The notes: generated by a model not told the origin, from the sequence alone. A stretch of 64,000 bases of DNA from Vibrio owensii CAIM 1854 = LMG 25443 (GCF_000817815.1 NZ_JPRD01000043.1:1-64000); one strand, 5' to 3'. Counted from the first letter of the stretch, positions 18,381 through 27,205 are shown. A program made the numbers and translations.

Positions 18381-20009
18381 ATGCAGCTATCACTGAAAAA
18401 CTTGTCAGTACGAACGCAAGTTTTGGTTCCAGTTCTATTCACCGCGATCACTCTGTTCATCACATTGTGGATCACTCAAAACAACTTAGAAGCAGAGCAA
18501 GAATTGGTTGCTTCTAACTCCGACTCTCTTGTGTTCTACAAAGACACATTGGCTAAAATCGACGACCAAGTTTACCCATTGCGCATTAGCGCGGTTTACG
18601 CAATCTACGATGCTTCTCGTCGTGATGCTTTCCTTGCTGACCTAAAGGCGGGTGCAAAAGCGATTGATGCCGATCTCGATCTTGTCGATGCTCGCGGTAC
18701 GTTCAGCAAAGAAGCGCAGAAAGTACGCCAAAGTATTGATGCTTACATTGATTACTCAACACGTGCGGTAGAATTCTTTAACCGTCACGACCGTGGCTTA
18801 GTTTCTGATAGCGAATACACAAACTTTATCTCAGGTTACCGCCGTGTTGGTAACGAAATGGTTGCAACCATCAACTCACTATCACAACGTGTGAATGAGA
18901 TTGCGACGGAAGCAACCGCAGCAAGCGCACGTGAACATACTCGCGTACAAAACAATGCCATGATGTCGGTGATTGCGGTATTTGCATTCTCTTTGCTAGG
19001 TGCTTGGTTCCTATCTGGCATGATTGTTACGCCAATCCAAAAACTGCAAGAAGTGATGCGCAAGCTAGCAGGTGGTGACCTGTCAGTGCGTGCAGACATT
19101 GATGGCGACAACGAAATTTCGCAGTTAAGCAAAGACGTAAACCAAACAGCGAAACAGCTTCACGATACGGTTGACCAACTGATGCGCATCAGTGAAGAAG
19201 TGGCTTCTGCTTCAACAGAACTTGCAGCGGTAATGACACAAGCTGAAGCGAATGCACAACAAGAATTGGCTGAAATCGAGCAAGTGGCATCGGCGGTTAA
19301 CGAGCTAGCAAGCACAGCAAACAACGTAAGTGACAACGCGACATCAGCAGACGCAACAGCACGTGAAGCAGACGGCCTAGCGCAATCTGGCCTAGCTATC
19401 TTCCAAGAGAGTGCACAAGCAAGCGAGCAAATGTCTCAAGCGCTTAACGATGCGGCTCAAGTGGTTCTTCGCCTGAAAGAACAATCGGTTCAAATCAACG
19501 ACGTTATTGAAGTGATTCGTGGCGTATCTGAGCAAACTAACCTCCTAGCACTGAACGCAGCGATTGAAGCTGCACGTGCCGGTGAATCTGGCCGTGGTTT
19601 TGCTGTTGTAGCCGATGAAGTTCGTATGCTGGCAGCGCGCACTCAAGACTCAACGCAAGAAATCTCCTCTATTATTGAAGAGCTTCAAGCTCAGTCTGGT
19701 CTTGCAAATGACAGCATGCAGGTGAGCTTAGAGATGCTTAATCGCAACAACGAGCTAACTCAACAAGCGAACGATGCGTTGATTGGTATTACCGAGTCGG
19801 TAGCGAACATCAACGATTCAAACACGCAAGTGGCGACGGCAGCGGAAGAGCAGTCTCAAGTAACACAAGACATCAACCGCAACGTGGTAAACATGTCTGA
19901 ACTTGTAAACCAAAATGTTGCTGGCATCAGCCAAAGTGCGAGCGCAAGTACAGAACTTTCTCACCTTGCTGAAAAACAAAAAGAGCAGTTGAGTTTCTTC
20001 AAGCTTTAG
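18381..20009 (+). CDS. Methyl-accepting chemotaxis protein
   Basis: A 542-residue chemoreceptor. TM1 lies near residues 11-30, a periplasmic four-helix sensor domain spans about 30-190, TM2 about 192-212, then HAMP and a coiled coil. The conserved signalling tip, QTNLLALNAAIEAARAGESG, is intact. It should cluster with CheA/CheW at the pole. The ligand is not evident. It is a clear paralogue of the receptor at 59398-61041, with the same N-terminal pattern, so the two probably arose by duplication. Confidence 0.93.
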   Translation: MQLSLKNLSVRTQVLVPVLFTAITLFITLWITQNNLEAEQELVASNSDSLVFYKDTLAKIDDQVYPLRISAVYAIYDASRRDAFLADLKAGAKAIDADLDLVDARGTFSKEAQKVRQSIDAYIDYSTRAVEFFNRHDRGLVSDSEYTNFISGYRRVGNEMVATINSLSQRVNEIATEATAASAREHTRVQNNAMMSVIAVFAFSLLGAWFLSGMIVTPIQKLQEVMRKLAGGDLSVRADIDGDNEISQLSKDVNQTAKQLHDTVDQLMRISEEVASASTELAAVMTQAEANAQQELAEIEQVASAVNELASTANNVSDNATSADATAREADGLAQSGLAIFQESAQASEQMSQALNDAAQVVLRLKEQSVQINDVIEVIRGVSEQTNLLALNAAIEAARAGESGRGFAVVADEVRMLAARTQDSTQEISSIIEELQAQSGLANDSMQVSLEMLNRNNELTQQANDALIGITESVANINDSNTQVATAAEEQSQVTQDINRNVVNMSELVNQNVAGISQSASASTELSHLAEKQKEQLSFFKL

Positions 20010-20048
20010 TCAAAAGCAGCAAGCGACAAACATCGACTGATTGAAAAG

Positions 20049-20080
20049 AATCCCTGAGCTTCGGCTTGGGGATTTTTTTA
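20049..20080 (+). terminator. Intrinsic terminator of the chemoreceptor gene
   Basis: An 11-bp stem with two wobble or mismatch steps around a TTCG tetraloop (20049-20059 with 20064-20074), then a T7 run. Confidence 0.9.
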
Positions 20081-20141
20081 TCAAAAATCGAGTAATGATT
20101 TAATTAACAGTAATTAAAACAGTCAGTTACTCAAAATAAAA

Positions 20142-20157
20142 GGTGATTAAAATCACA
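20142..20157 (+). promoter_or_regulatory. CRP-like site upstream of the porin gene
   Basis: GGTGA-N6-TCACA matches the CRP half-sites at nine of ten positions. It lies 260 bp before the porin start, so the promoter would be well upstream and the mRNA leader long. A perfect 9-bp hairpin (20185-20193 with 20197-20205) lies between the site and the gene. Confidence 0.5.
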
Positions 20158-20417
20158 TTTATAAATGTTGAATCTCACTTTTTAGCGTCAAAAGTTTTTT
20201 GACGCGCACGCTTTTATTCACCGAACCGATAACTTGAGGGTTTGGAGGTATTCATATCGTCATCTCCAGTGGTGTTTTGTTCAATTAAGGCTGTGTATTC
20301 AACTTGTTGCGTTAAAAATAACAGCTGCTACGATGCCGCCCGTTTTCTCGTTGGTACAGAAAAGTCCTGTTTTCTGGTGAGAAAATGATGACAAAACAAA
20401 GATATGGAAAACTATAA

Positions 20418-21398
20418 ATGAAATTGAAAACTTTAGCTGTAGCAGTGGCGCTAATGGCATCTGGATCTCAAGTTGTCGCTTCAGAGTTGTACAACCAAGA
20501 CGGTACATCACTAGAAATGGGCGGTCGTGCTGAAGCTCGCCTATCTATGATCGACGGTAAAGCAGAAGACCGTTCACGTATCCGTCTTAACTTCCTAGGT
20601 AAGCAGGAAATCAGCGATAGCCTATACGGTGTTGGTTTCTGGGAAGGTGAGTTCGAAACATTCGAAAACGGCGCAGTTGATAACAACAGCGATCTAGAGA
20701 CTCGTTACGCGTACGCAGGCCTTGGCGGCAAATACGGTGAAATCACTTACGGTAAAAACGACGGTGCACTAGGCGTTATCACTGACTTCACTGATATCAT
20801 GGCTTACCACGGTAATACAGCGGCTTACAAACTAGCAGTGGCTGACCGTACAGACAACATGGTTTCTTACGCTGGCCAGTTCGAGCAACTAGCATTGCGT
20901 GCAAGCTACCGTTTTGCTGACCGCACTAAAGAAGCAAATGGCTTTGGTGATAACGATGAGAATGGTTTCTCTCTATCAGCAATCTACGCATTTGCTGACA
21001 CTGGTTTCGAGATTGGTGCTGGTTACGCAGATCAGAACGAAGATGACGAGTTCATGCTAGCAGCAGCTTATACTGTTGGTAACTTCTACGTTTCTGGTCT
21101 TTACACTGGTGGTGACAACCTAGATCAAGATACTAATGTGGTTCCTACGTCTGGTGACGTTGACTACAAAGGCTATGAGCTAGCTGTAGCATACACAATG
21201 GGCCAAACAGTGTTCACTTCTACGTACAACAAAGCAGAGAAAGATAACGACGACAGCGTCGATAACCTAGCAGTTGACGTAACTTACTACTTCAAGCCTA
21301 ACTTCCGTGGCTACGCGTCATACAATTTCGATCTAATGGACAACGAAGGTTCTAATGAGCAAGACGAACTAGCACTAGGTCTACGTTACGACTTCTAA
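20418..21398 (+). CDS. Outer-membrane porin, Gram-negative trimeric type
   Basis: A 326-residue precursor. The signal peptide ends near residue 21 (SGSQVVA). The mature part alternates short beta strands and Asp/Glu/Asn-rich turns. It has the classic GGRAEARLS opening and ends in LGLRYDF, the C-terminal aromatic needed for BAM insertion. It belongs to the Vibrio OmpC/OmpU-like porins but is not clearly OmpU, and carries a very acidic loop set. Codon use is strongly biased, as in highly expressed genes. A long leader and a CRP-like site suggest carbon control and perhaps sRNA control. Confidence 0.9.
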   Translation: MKLKTLAVAVALMASGSQVVASELYNQDGTSLEMGGRAEARLSMIDGKAEDRSRIRLNFLGKQEISDSLYGVGFWEGEFETFENGAVDNNSDLETRYAYAGLGGKYGEITYGKNDGALGVITDFTDIMAYHGNTAAYKLAVADRTDNMVSYAGQFEQLALRASYRFADRTKEANGFGDNDENGFSLSAIYAFADTGFEIGAGYADQNEDDEFMLAAAYTVGNFYVSGLYTGGDNLDQDTNVVPTSGDVDYKGYELAVAYTMGQTVFTSTYNKAEKDNDDSVDNLAVDVTYYFKPNFRGYASYNFDLMDNEGSNEQDELALGLRYDF

Positions 21399-21441
21399 GT
21401 CAAATTGTTTTCTAAGATCCCGCCTTTTTCTTAGAAAAACA

Positions 21442-21475
21442 AAACCCCTTACCGTGTGGTAAGGGGTTTCTTCGT
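21442..21475. terminator. Terminator after the porin gene
   Basis: A 12-bp perfect stem (21442-21453 with 21458-21469) with a GTGT loop, A4 before and a T-rich tail after. It lies between convergent genes and can serve both. Confidence 0.92.
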
Positions 21476-21523
21476 TTTAGGGGTATTTGAACGCCTTGAT
21501 TCATACGCTGGATATGGACTGGT

Positions 21524-22270
21524 TTATCCTTTCAAAGTTAGCTTGGTGCCATCAAATTTGAGGTGACTTAAAAGGTTTTTGGCGTTTGCTTTCCCGAAAT
21601 CATCAAACTCGACTCCGTATCGTGCGTAGTGTGTCGATTTCTGTAAGTTACAGATTCGCCCTTTTAGTGGCGCTAACATGCGTCCGTTACCCGGCATTGT
21701 TATGTCAAGCGTGACAAGATCACCGACTTGGAGCGTTCTACTCATCGGTGAGGTAACAAATCGACAGCCACTCTTAGAAAGATCTCGTATTTCACATTCT
21801 GCTCGGTATTGCTCGAACTGAAGGCGGCTGCGCAGATTCACTTCGTATCGCACTTCTTTTCGCAGCTGATAAACCTGCATAGTGTTAGGCAGACTCAGTA
21901 CCAATAATGGGTATGGGTCACCCAAACGGTGTTGAAGTTGGGCGCGAAAAGGGATCACGGCGCCTTCACCACGATGGGAGTAGGCTTTTACGTTAATCCA
22001 GAAGCCTTCCTGAAAGTAAAACTTCAAATCCTCGTCGGAGATATTTGGGAGTTCAATCACCGCGGTATTGTTGGAATGACAGCCCATAAATGTACTGGTT
22101 GTGATGAACTTGGTGCCTACCGGCGTGGTGACGTTAAGTGTCACTTCACTTCCATGTTCCACCATTGCCATTGCATCGGTGCTGTTTAATGTGCTTGCCT
22201 GACGTTCTGGTGCTTTTTTATTTGTAAGAGACGAACGATTGTCCCTTGCACTCGTCATCATATTTCTCAT
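21524..22270 (-). CDS. PilZ-domain cyclic-di-GMP receptor protein
   Basis: A 248-residue protein. The C-terminal half is a PilZ domain with the ligand arginines in LRKEVRYEV (about residues 136-141) and the D-x-S-x-x-G strand as DLSKSGCRF. The N-terminal 120 residues form a YcgR-N-like beta domain. Such proteins bind c-di-GMP and alter motility or surface behaviour. It has no membrane segment. It is divergent from the acetyltransferase gene and not tied to flagellar genes here. The GGDEF enzyme at 38083 in this window could in principle supply its ligand. Confidence 0.85.
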   Translation of the reverse strand: MRNMMTSARDNRSSLTNKKAPERQASTLNSTDAMAMVEHGSEVTLNVTTPVGTKFITTSTFMGCHSNNTAVIELPNISDEDLKFYFQEGFWINVKAYSHRGEGAVIPFRAQLQHRLGDPYPLLVLSLPNTMQVYQLRKEVRYEVNLRSRLQFEQYRAECEIRDLSKSGCRFVTSPMSRTLQVGDLVTLDITMPGNGRMLAPLKGRICNLQKSTHYARYGVEFDDFGKANAKNLLSHLKFDGTKLTLKG

Positions 22271-22413
22271 TATTATTGTCGTACCTAATGTGAGAAGACG
22301 GTTTTGCGCTATGTTATGGTAGTACTAAATGACTAGACTATTGCGTGGATATCATTCTATGCAGTCACATAGCTGGTTTCAATAAAGCACGAGTGAAAAG
22401 TGGGGCACGGATA

Positions 22414-22689
22414 ATGCAGAAAGTGACACAAGACACAACAAGCCAAATTTTTTGGGTCGATTTAGAGCAAGACTACAAAGCAAAAGTGGTTTATAAGCTT
22501 GATGGACAAGAGATGCACATAACGTCCACGCTGATACCTGAAGAAGTGCGCGGTAAAGGCTATGGCAAAGTGATGATGGAAGCCGTCTTGCCGGAGATTG
22601 AAGCACAAGGCTATCGCGTTGTGCCCGTTTGCCCTTACGTGATTAAATACATGGCAACACACCCTGAATGGGCGCATTTACTCGCATAA
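22414..22689 (+). CDS. Small GNAT-type N-acetyltransferase (YjdJ-like)
   Basis: A 91-residue single-domain protein of the short GNAT group. The acetyl-CoA loop is VRGKGYGKVMMEAVL, followed by the conserved VVPVCPYVIKYMATHPEW block. The ATG at 22414 gives the family length; the frame is open further upstream but adds an unconserved tail. Its stop codon overlaps the start of the next gene (TAATG), implying translational coupling. The substrate is unknown. Confidence 0.85.
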   Translation: MQKVTQDTTSQIFWVDLEQDYKAKVVYKLDGQEMHITSTLIPEEVRGKGYGKVMMEAVLPEIEAQGYRVVPVCPYVIKYMATHPEWAHLLA

Positions 22690-23672
22690 TGGAGCCAATG
22701 AACAATCCGCTTTATCAAAACATCGGTGACGAGCTCAAGCTAGGTTCGCTTGAACGCATCGATGTGATTCAATCTCTATGGGGTGGTTATGGTGAGTTAG
22801 TTCGGCTGACTTTTCCATGCCGCTCGATCATCGTTAAACACGTTCAACTTCCTAAACCATCGGAACATCCGCGTGGTTGGAACACCGATCGCTCCCATCA
22901 ACGTAAGTTGCATTCTTACCAGGTTGAAGTGAGTTGGTATCAGCACTTTAGCCAACAAGCCGACGAACGTTGCCGAATCCCACAAGGGCTCAAATGTTTT
23001 CAGAACGAAAATGAATGGCTGATTGTGATGGAAGATCTCGCTCAAGCCGGCTATCCAAACGTGATTAAAGAGGCGAGTAAAGCACACTTGAAGGCCTGCT
23101 TGGTTTGGTTGGCAAACTTCCACGCGCGCTATATTGGTGTTAGTGATGACACTTTATGGCCAACAGGCACCTATTGGCATTTGGACACAAGACCTGATGA
23201 ATTGGCCGCACTTCAAGATGACAGGCTCAAGCAACATGCGGAGATGATTGACTGCACTTTGCGTCAGGCACGCTTTCAAACACTGGTTCATGGCGATGCC
23301 AAGCTGGCCAATTTTTGCTTTGATGATGAAGGCTCAGCCGTTGCTGCAGTAGATTTTCAGTATGTAGGTCATGGCTGTGCTATGAAAGACGTGGCGCTGT
23401 TCATGAGCAGTGCTGTCGAACCGAATCAGTGTGCAGAGATGGAATCTTGGGTGCTGAATACCTACTTTGACGCCCTAGATAGTGCACTTAAACATTATCA
23501 ACCTGAGCTTGATGCTTCTGTGGTTGAGCAAGAATGGCGACCATTGTTCGCTGTTGCTTGGGCGGATTTTCAGCGCTTTGTGAAAGGTTGGAGTCCTAGT
23601 CACTGGAAGATTAACCCCTATACCGAATCTTTAACGAAACGAGCGTTAGACTATTTGGACTTGAAGCAGTAA
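22689..23672 (+). CDS. Kinase-fold protein, APH/choline-kinase or ecdysteroid-kinase-like
   Basis: A 327-residue protein with the aminoglycoside/choline-kinase fold. The catalytic loop is LVHGDAKLANFCF and the metal-binding segment is AAVDFQYVGHG. A hydrophobic motif, EWLIVMEDLAQAGYP, marks the hinge. The start at 22689 overlaps the stop of the acetyltransferase gene. The family phosphorylates small hydroxylated molecules; the substrate cannot be read from sequence. Coupling to an acetyltransferase suggests a joint small-molecule modification role, which is inference. Confidence 0.8.
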   Translation: MEPMNNPLYQNIGDELKLGSLERIDVIQSLWGGYGELVRLTFPCRSIIVKHVQLPKPSEHPRGWNTDRSHQRKLHSYQVEVSWYQHFSQQADERCRIPQGLKCFQNENEWLIVMEDLAQAGYPNVIKEASKAHLKACLVWLANFHARYIGVSDDTLWPTGTYWHLDTRPDELAALQDDRLKQHAEMIDCTLRQARFQTLVHGDAKLANFCFDDEGSAVAAVDFQYVGHGCAMKDVALFMSSAVEPNQCAEMESWVLNTYFDALDSALKHYQPELDASVVEQEWRPLFAVAWADFQRFVKGWSPSHWKINPYTESLTKRALDYLDLKQ

Positions 23673-23674
23673 AT

Positions 23675-23718
23675 AAAAACTCCCGCTGGATTTCACAGTG
23701 AAAAAGCGGGAGTTTTAT
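23675..23718. terminator. Bidirectional terminator with a nested hairpin
   Basis: The outer stem pairs 23676-23687 with 23705-23716, with a small inner hairpin near 23691-23703 and A and T runs at either side. It lies between two convergent genes. Confidence 0.9.
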
Positions 23719-23733
23719 CATGGTGAATAACTA

Positions 23734-24234
23734 TTAATTTTTCGGTTTTCGAATGCGAGCCATGCTATAGGTGTTGATAAACTCACCGTCTCGGAAAGAG
23801 GCATCAACAAACTCACCTTCAATCTCAAAGCCGTGCTTCTTGTACAAGCCTATTGCAGCGTCGTTATCGGCATTCACTTCGATATGGATACGTCTCACAT
23901 TTAACCAGTTATCGGCAAGTTCTGTCACCGTACTAATCAACGCACTTCCAACGCCTAAGCCGTGAAACTTGTCATGAACACCAATGCCAAACGAGGCGGT
24001 GTGCGAAGTTCTCGGGCGCTGTGAATGATGAAATCCAATGTTTCCCACTACCTTGCCATCGATTTCTGCAACATAGCTATACACACCAGCTGGCATGTTC
24101 GATAGTCGCTCAACCCACATCTTGAGAGATGGCTTAGGGAGTTGCAGGGTTTCACGTTGTGCTTTTGGTTGCGAATAAATTTCGACTAGCGCAGCGGCGT
24201 CTTCAACAGTGGTTGGACGAACGATAATTTCCAT
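23734..24234 (-). CDS. aaaT: L-amino-acid N-acetyltransferase (AaaT/YhhY-like)
   Basis: A 166-residue GNAT protein close in pattern to E. coli YhhY/AaaT. Shared features are an early IYSQPKAQRETLQLP segment, QRPRTSHTASFGI, the acetyl-CoA loop GLGVGSAL, NWLNVRRIHIEV and YKKHGFEIEGE. AaaT acetylates certain L-amino acids such as Phe and Met. The name is by recalled similarity, not by a search. It is a single gene convergent with the kinase and divergent from napG. Confidence 0.75.
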   Translation of the reverse strand: MEIIVRPTTVEDAAALVEIYSQPKAQRETLQLPKPSLKMWVERLSNMPAGVYSYVAEIDGKVVGNIGFHHSQRPRTSHTASFGIGVHDKFHGLGVGSALISTVTELADNWLNVRRIHIEVNADNDAAIGLYKKHGFEIEGEFVDASFRDGEFINTYSMARIRKPKN

Positions 24235-24429
24235 GCTTCTCTCCTGTGGTTTGTTGGAATTAACTTCAATCTAACCAGAGAACGTCACTTTGAATAGCCT
24301 TTTTTTACTTTTACCCTTCAAATGGCTTTTAAATTAGTATGTTATGAGCCTCCAACTTTCACTTTTTATAGTGAATTATCATTGAAAATACCAATGAGAG
24401 TGATTTTCCGTTGAATTTTTGCACTAAGA

Positions 24430-24462
24430 AACTTCACCTTTATGGAGAATAATGGTGAAGTT
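24430..24462. repeat. Perfect 9-bp inverted repeat between aaaT and napG
   Basis: Arms 24430-24438 and 24454-24462 are exact complements. The right arm's core recurs as a direct repeat near 24496-24504. The repeats lie just upstream of the FNR box and may be sites for a second regulator such as a nitrate-response protein, though I see no clear NarP heptamers. Confidence 0.5.
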
Positions 24463-24519
24463 GTATTGACTAAAATAAAGCCATTTTTATCAAAGTGTGA
24501 AGTTGGTATCTGCAACGAG

Positions 24520-24533
24520 TTGATTTTAATCAA
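24520..24533 (+). promoter_or_regulatory. FNR box upstream of napGH
   Basis: TTGAT-TTTA-ATCAA is a perfect match to the FNR consensus TTGAT-N4-ATCAA. If it sits at -41.5, transcription would start near 24568, about 70 bp before the napG ATG. This fits anaerobic induction of nitrate-respiration genes. Confidence 0.85.
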
Positions 24534-24639
24534 GACAGGTTGGAGTTACCTCTTATGGGGTATGGGGAGCACGCCTTTTTAGCGCTATTTATGCTTAACT
24601 TATTTAAGAGCAATTAGAGCGTGTTTGAGGAAAATAATA

Positions 24640-25410
24640 ATGAAATCCTCTCAGTCAAAAGTCTCGCAAAGTCGACGTCGATTCTTGCGTGACACTGCCC
24701 GTACCGCCGCTGGTGTGGGTGCGGCAGCGTGTGTTCTTGGATTGCAGTCTTTGCAGAGCCAAGCACGCGAAACTAAAGGTGTGCTTATTCGCCCGCCTGG
24801 CGCTTTGCCAGAAGGTGATTTTGAGTCTGCCTGTATTCGTTGTGGGCTGTGTGTTCAGGCATGCCCTTATGACACTTTGAAGCTTGCGAGTCTGCTATCC
24901 CCAGTTGCCACTGGTTCACCGTACTTTACTGCGCGCGATATTCCTTGCGAAATGTGTGAAGACATTCCTTGTGTCGTGGCTTGTCCTAGCGGTGCGCTGG
25001 ATCATGACCTCACCGATATAGACGATGCGAGAATGGGGACGGCTGTGCTGATCGACCACGAAACCTGCCTCAACTGGCAAGGTTTACGTTGTGATGTTTG
25101 TTACCGTGTGTGCCCGCTGATCGATGAAGCGATCACATTGGAGAATATTCGTAATGACAGAACGGGCTATCACGCGAAACTGATCCCGACCGTCAATTCT
25201 GATGTGTGTACGGGCTGTGGTAAATGTGAACAAGCTTGCGTGCTTGATGTGGCAGCGATCAAAGTGGTGCCGACCGATCTCGCCAAAGGTAAGGTTGGTA
25301 GTCACTACAACTTTGGCTGGCAAGAAATCGACAAGCCGCTTGAAAATGTCTTACCAGCAGATAATCCAGTACCAAGTGGTGCGCTTGAGTCGCTCAAAGG
25401 AGGTCAATAA
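24640..25410 (+). CDS. napG: Ferredoxin-type protein NapG
   Basis: About 256 residues with a twin-arginine signal (SRRRFLRD, residues 11-18) and four Cys clusters for [4Fe-4S] centres: CIRCGLCVQACP, CEMCEDIPCVVACP, the CLNWQGLRCDVCYRVCP variant and CTGCGKCEQAC. NapG works in the periplasm with NapH to pass quinol electrons toward the nitrate reductase NapAB. The ATG at 24640 has GAGGA eight bases upstream. The stop overlaps the napH start (TAATG). No other nap gene is in the neighbourhood. Confidence 0.93.
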   Translation: MKSSQSKVSQSRRRFLRDTARTAAGVGAAACVLGLQSLQSQARETKGVLIRPPGALPEGDFESACIRCGLCVQACPYDTLKLASLLSPVATGSPYFTARDIPCEMCEDIPCVVACPSGALDHDLTDIDDARMGTAVLIDHETCLNWQGLRCDVCYRVCPLIDEAITLENIRNDRTGYHAKLIPTVNSDVCTGCGKCEQACVLDVAAIKVVPTDLAKGKVGSHYNFGWQEIDKPLENVLPADNPVPSGALESLKGGQ

Positions 25411-26264
25411 TGGCCAAGAACTTAGCGCAAGATGCTGGCAAAGAAACCATCGAAAAACTGGGCTGGTGGCGTGCGCATCGTTTTCTCATTCTACGTCGAT
25501 TATGCCAACTGACCATCATTATTCTGTTTATGGCAGGGCCAACATGGGGCATTCTGCAAGGCAATTTATCTTCCAGTATGCTGCTTAATACGGTGCCACT
25601 GAGCGATCCTTTGATTGTATTACAGTCTCTCGCCACAGGTCATATTCCAGAGTTTAACGCTTTCCTAGGCGTAGCGATTGTGTTGGTGTTTTACGCGATT
25701 CTTGCTCCGCGCGCTTTTTGTGCTTGGGTGTGCCCGCTCAATATCGTGACGGATTTTGCTGCGTGGCTGCGCAGAAAACTCAATCTCAAAGCGAGTTATC
25801 GTTGGTCGCCAAATATTCGCTACTGGTTAATTCCCGCATTGATGCTTGGCAGCGCGATTTCGGGTTCAGTGCTCTGGACTTGGCTGGATCCTGTTGCGGC
25901 GCTGCATCGTGGTTTGGTATTTGGCATGGGCGCTGGCTGGGTTTTGATCTTATTGGTGTTTGTGCTGGATTTATTGCTAGTTGAGCACGGCTGGTGTGGT
26001 CACTTGTGTCCATTGGGAGCAACGTACAGTGTGATTGGTAGCAAGAGTTTAATGCGAGTCACTGCCGTGCGCCGAGAAGACTGTACTAAGTGCATGGATT
26101 GTTTTTATGTTTGCCCCGAGCCGGAGATTTTGCGTCAACCGTTAAAAGAAGGCGACCGTCGCGTGATGGATCAAACCTGCATGAGTTGCGGGCGTTGTTT
26201 AGATGTTTGTCCTGAAAAGGTGTTTGAGTTCCAGAATCGACTGAATGTGAAGAACATTGAATAA
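25410..26264 (+). CDS. napH: Quinol-oxidising membrane protein NapH
   Basis: A 284-residue protein with four membrane helices, two CxxxCP motifs facing the cytoplasm (CAWVCPLN and CGHLCPLG) and two C-terminal [4Fe-4S] ferredoxin motifs (CTKCMDCFYVCPEP, CMSCGRCLDVCPE). This is the NapH pattern. It forms the membrane part of the NapGH quinol dehydrogenase. It is translationally coupled to napG. The main napABC genes must lie elsewhere. Confidence 0.93.
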   Translation: MAKNLAQDAGKETIEKLGWWRAHRFLILRRLCQLTIIILFMAGPTWGILQGNLSSSMLLNTVPLSDPLIVLQSLATGHIPEFNAFLGVAIVLVFYAILAPRAFCAWVCPLNIVTDFAAWLRRKLNLKASYRWSPNIRYWLIPALMLGSAISGSVLWTWLDPVAALHRGLVFGMGAGWVLILLVFVLDLLLVEHGWCGHLCPLGATYSVIGSKSLMRVTAVRREDCTKCMDCFYVCPEPEILRQPLKEGDRRVMDQTCMSCGRCLDVCPEKVFEFQNRLNVKNIE

Positions 26265-26404
26265 CAAAACAAAGAGTAAGAGAACAAAGAGCGAGTTTAG
26301 CTGGTAGGCAGTCTAGTTTTGCTTAATTTTTCGATGCCATCAAAATATTATTGAGCTTAATTAAGATTCATCACTGTTATAGAAATAGCGTATTCCTTTT
26401 TATT

Positions 26405-26434
26405 AACCACCCGCGTACCTGGGTGGTTTTTTTT
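26405..26434 (+). terminator. Terminator downstream of napGH
   Basis: An 8-bp stem (26405-26412 with 26421-26428) and T8 run. It lies about 140 bp past napH. The spacer 26265-26404 shows no ORF. Confidence 0.85.
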
Positions 26435-26468
26435 GACTGTTATAACGTGAATGAAAGACTCTATTGTT

Positions 26469-26720
26469 ATGAAAAGCCTCTTAGTTCCTCTTGTTTTACT
26501 TAGCGCTGGTTGTGTTAACCAAGCTCAACCCACTGGACGTGAAGTTGACATCATCGTTGTTGCTCCTATGGAGTCTCAAGTCAGAGTCACTTATCAAGAG
26601 CACAATCTATTGAATACCGTTTACCTTAGTGGCGAAGCATGCCGCTTTGATATTGGGCCCACGACGATTAAAGGCGAGGGGGCTTCGGTTGAGCTAAAAC
26701 CAAATGGCCAGTGTCGATAA
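26469..26720 (+). CDS. Small predicted lipoprotein
   Basis: An 83-residue protein with a lipoprotein signal. The lipobox is LSAGC, with the modified Cys at residue 15. The mature part is about 68 residues with two further Cys (in EACRF and at the end in GQCR) that could form a disulphide. No known domain. I chose the ATG at 26469 because an upstream ATG adds six residues ahead of an otherwise normal signal. The stop codon lies inside the loop of its own terminator. Confidence 0.8.
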   Translation: MKSLLVPLVLLSAGCVNQAQPTGREVDIIVVAPMESQVRVTYQEHNLLNTVYLSGEACRFDIGPTTIKGEGASVELKPNGQCR

Positions 26721-26734
26721 ACACTGGCCATTTT
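26705..26734 (+). terminator. Terminator enclosing the lipoprotein stop codon
   Basis: A perfect 10-bp stem (26705-26714 with 26721-26730), with the TAA stop in the 6-nt loop and T4 after. The left arm encodes the last four residues. Confidence 0.85.
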
Positions 26735-26757
26735 AGGAAGGAATGGAAGGTGGGCGC

Positions 26758-27003
26758 TTAGTCCGACTTTTCGTCTTTGATAAGGCCTTTTCTTTCTAGT
26801 CGCTTTTTAGGGTTAACGCGATGGTCGACGCCTAGCGCTTCTTTCGTAGTATCCGCGATCGTCTCATCAAGCGTACAACGGTTACCTACAACCTTCGTTA
26901 CACCGTTAGCCAGCTTCTTAGGGCTACATTTTGGGTCGATAGGGCCAGCGTTTGCGACCACAGGAAGCAGTGACAATAACATCACTGAAAATGCGTATTT
27001 CAT
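26758..27003 (-). CDS. Small exported hypothetical protein
   Basis: An 81-residue precursor with a clear Sec signal (residues 1-19, ending VVANA). The mature part is about 60 residues, basic, with two Cys (CSPKK and NRCTLDETI) that probably pair in the periplasm. It is convergent with the small lipoprotein gene. I do not recognise the family. Confidence 0.78.
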   Translation of the reverse strand: MKYAFSVMLLSLLPVVANAGPIDPKCSPKKLANGVTKVVGNRCTLDETIADTTKEALGVDHRVNPKKRLERKGLIKDEKSD

Positions 27004-27127
27004 CTCATGAATCCTAATCTCTCAATTCGGTGCTTAATTTAGCATCGGTAATAATAAGGATTTAGGCATTCCCAAGATTGTTCATCATCCAGATGACTAT
27101 AGACGTTTAGGTCGGTATAGAAAGTTG

Positions 27128-27179
27128 AAAGCCCTCTCTCTTCCGTGAGAAAAGGGCTTTCGATGAGGCTTCACCTCAT
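27128..27179 (-). terminator. Two hairpins closing the small minus-strand transcript
   Basis: An 8-bp stem (27128-27135 with 27153-27160) and a 6-bp stem (27163-27168 with 27174-27179) lie in tandem about 30-80 bp past the 32-residue ORF. The first is A/T flanked and can act on either strand. Confidence 0.6.
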
Positions 27180-27205
27180 TATCACTAGGTGTGCGGTCTG
27201 CTTGT

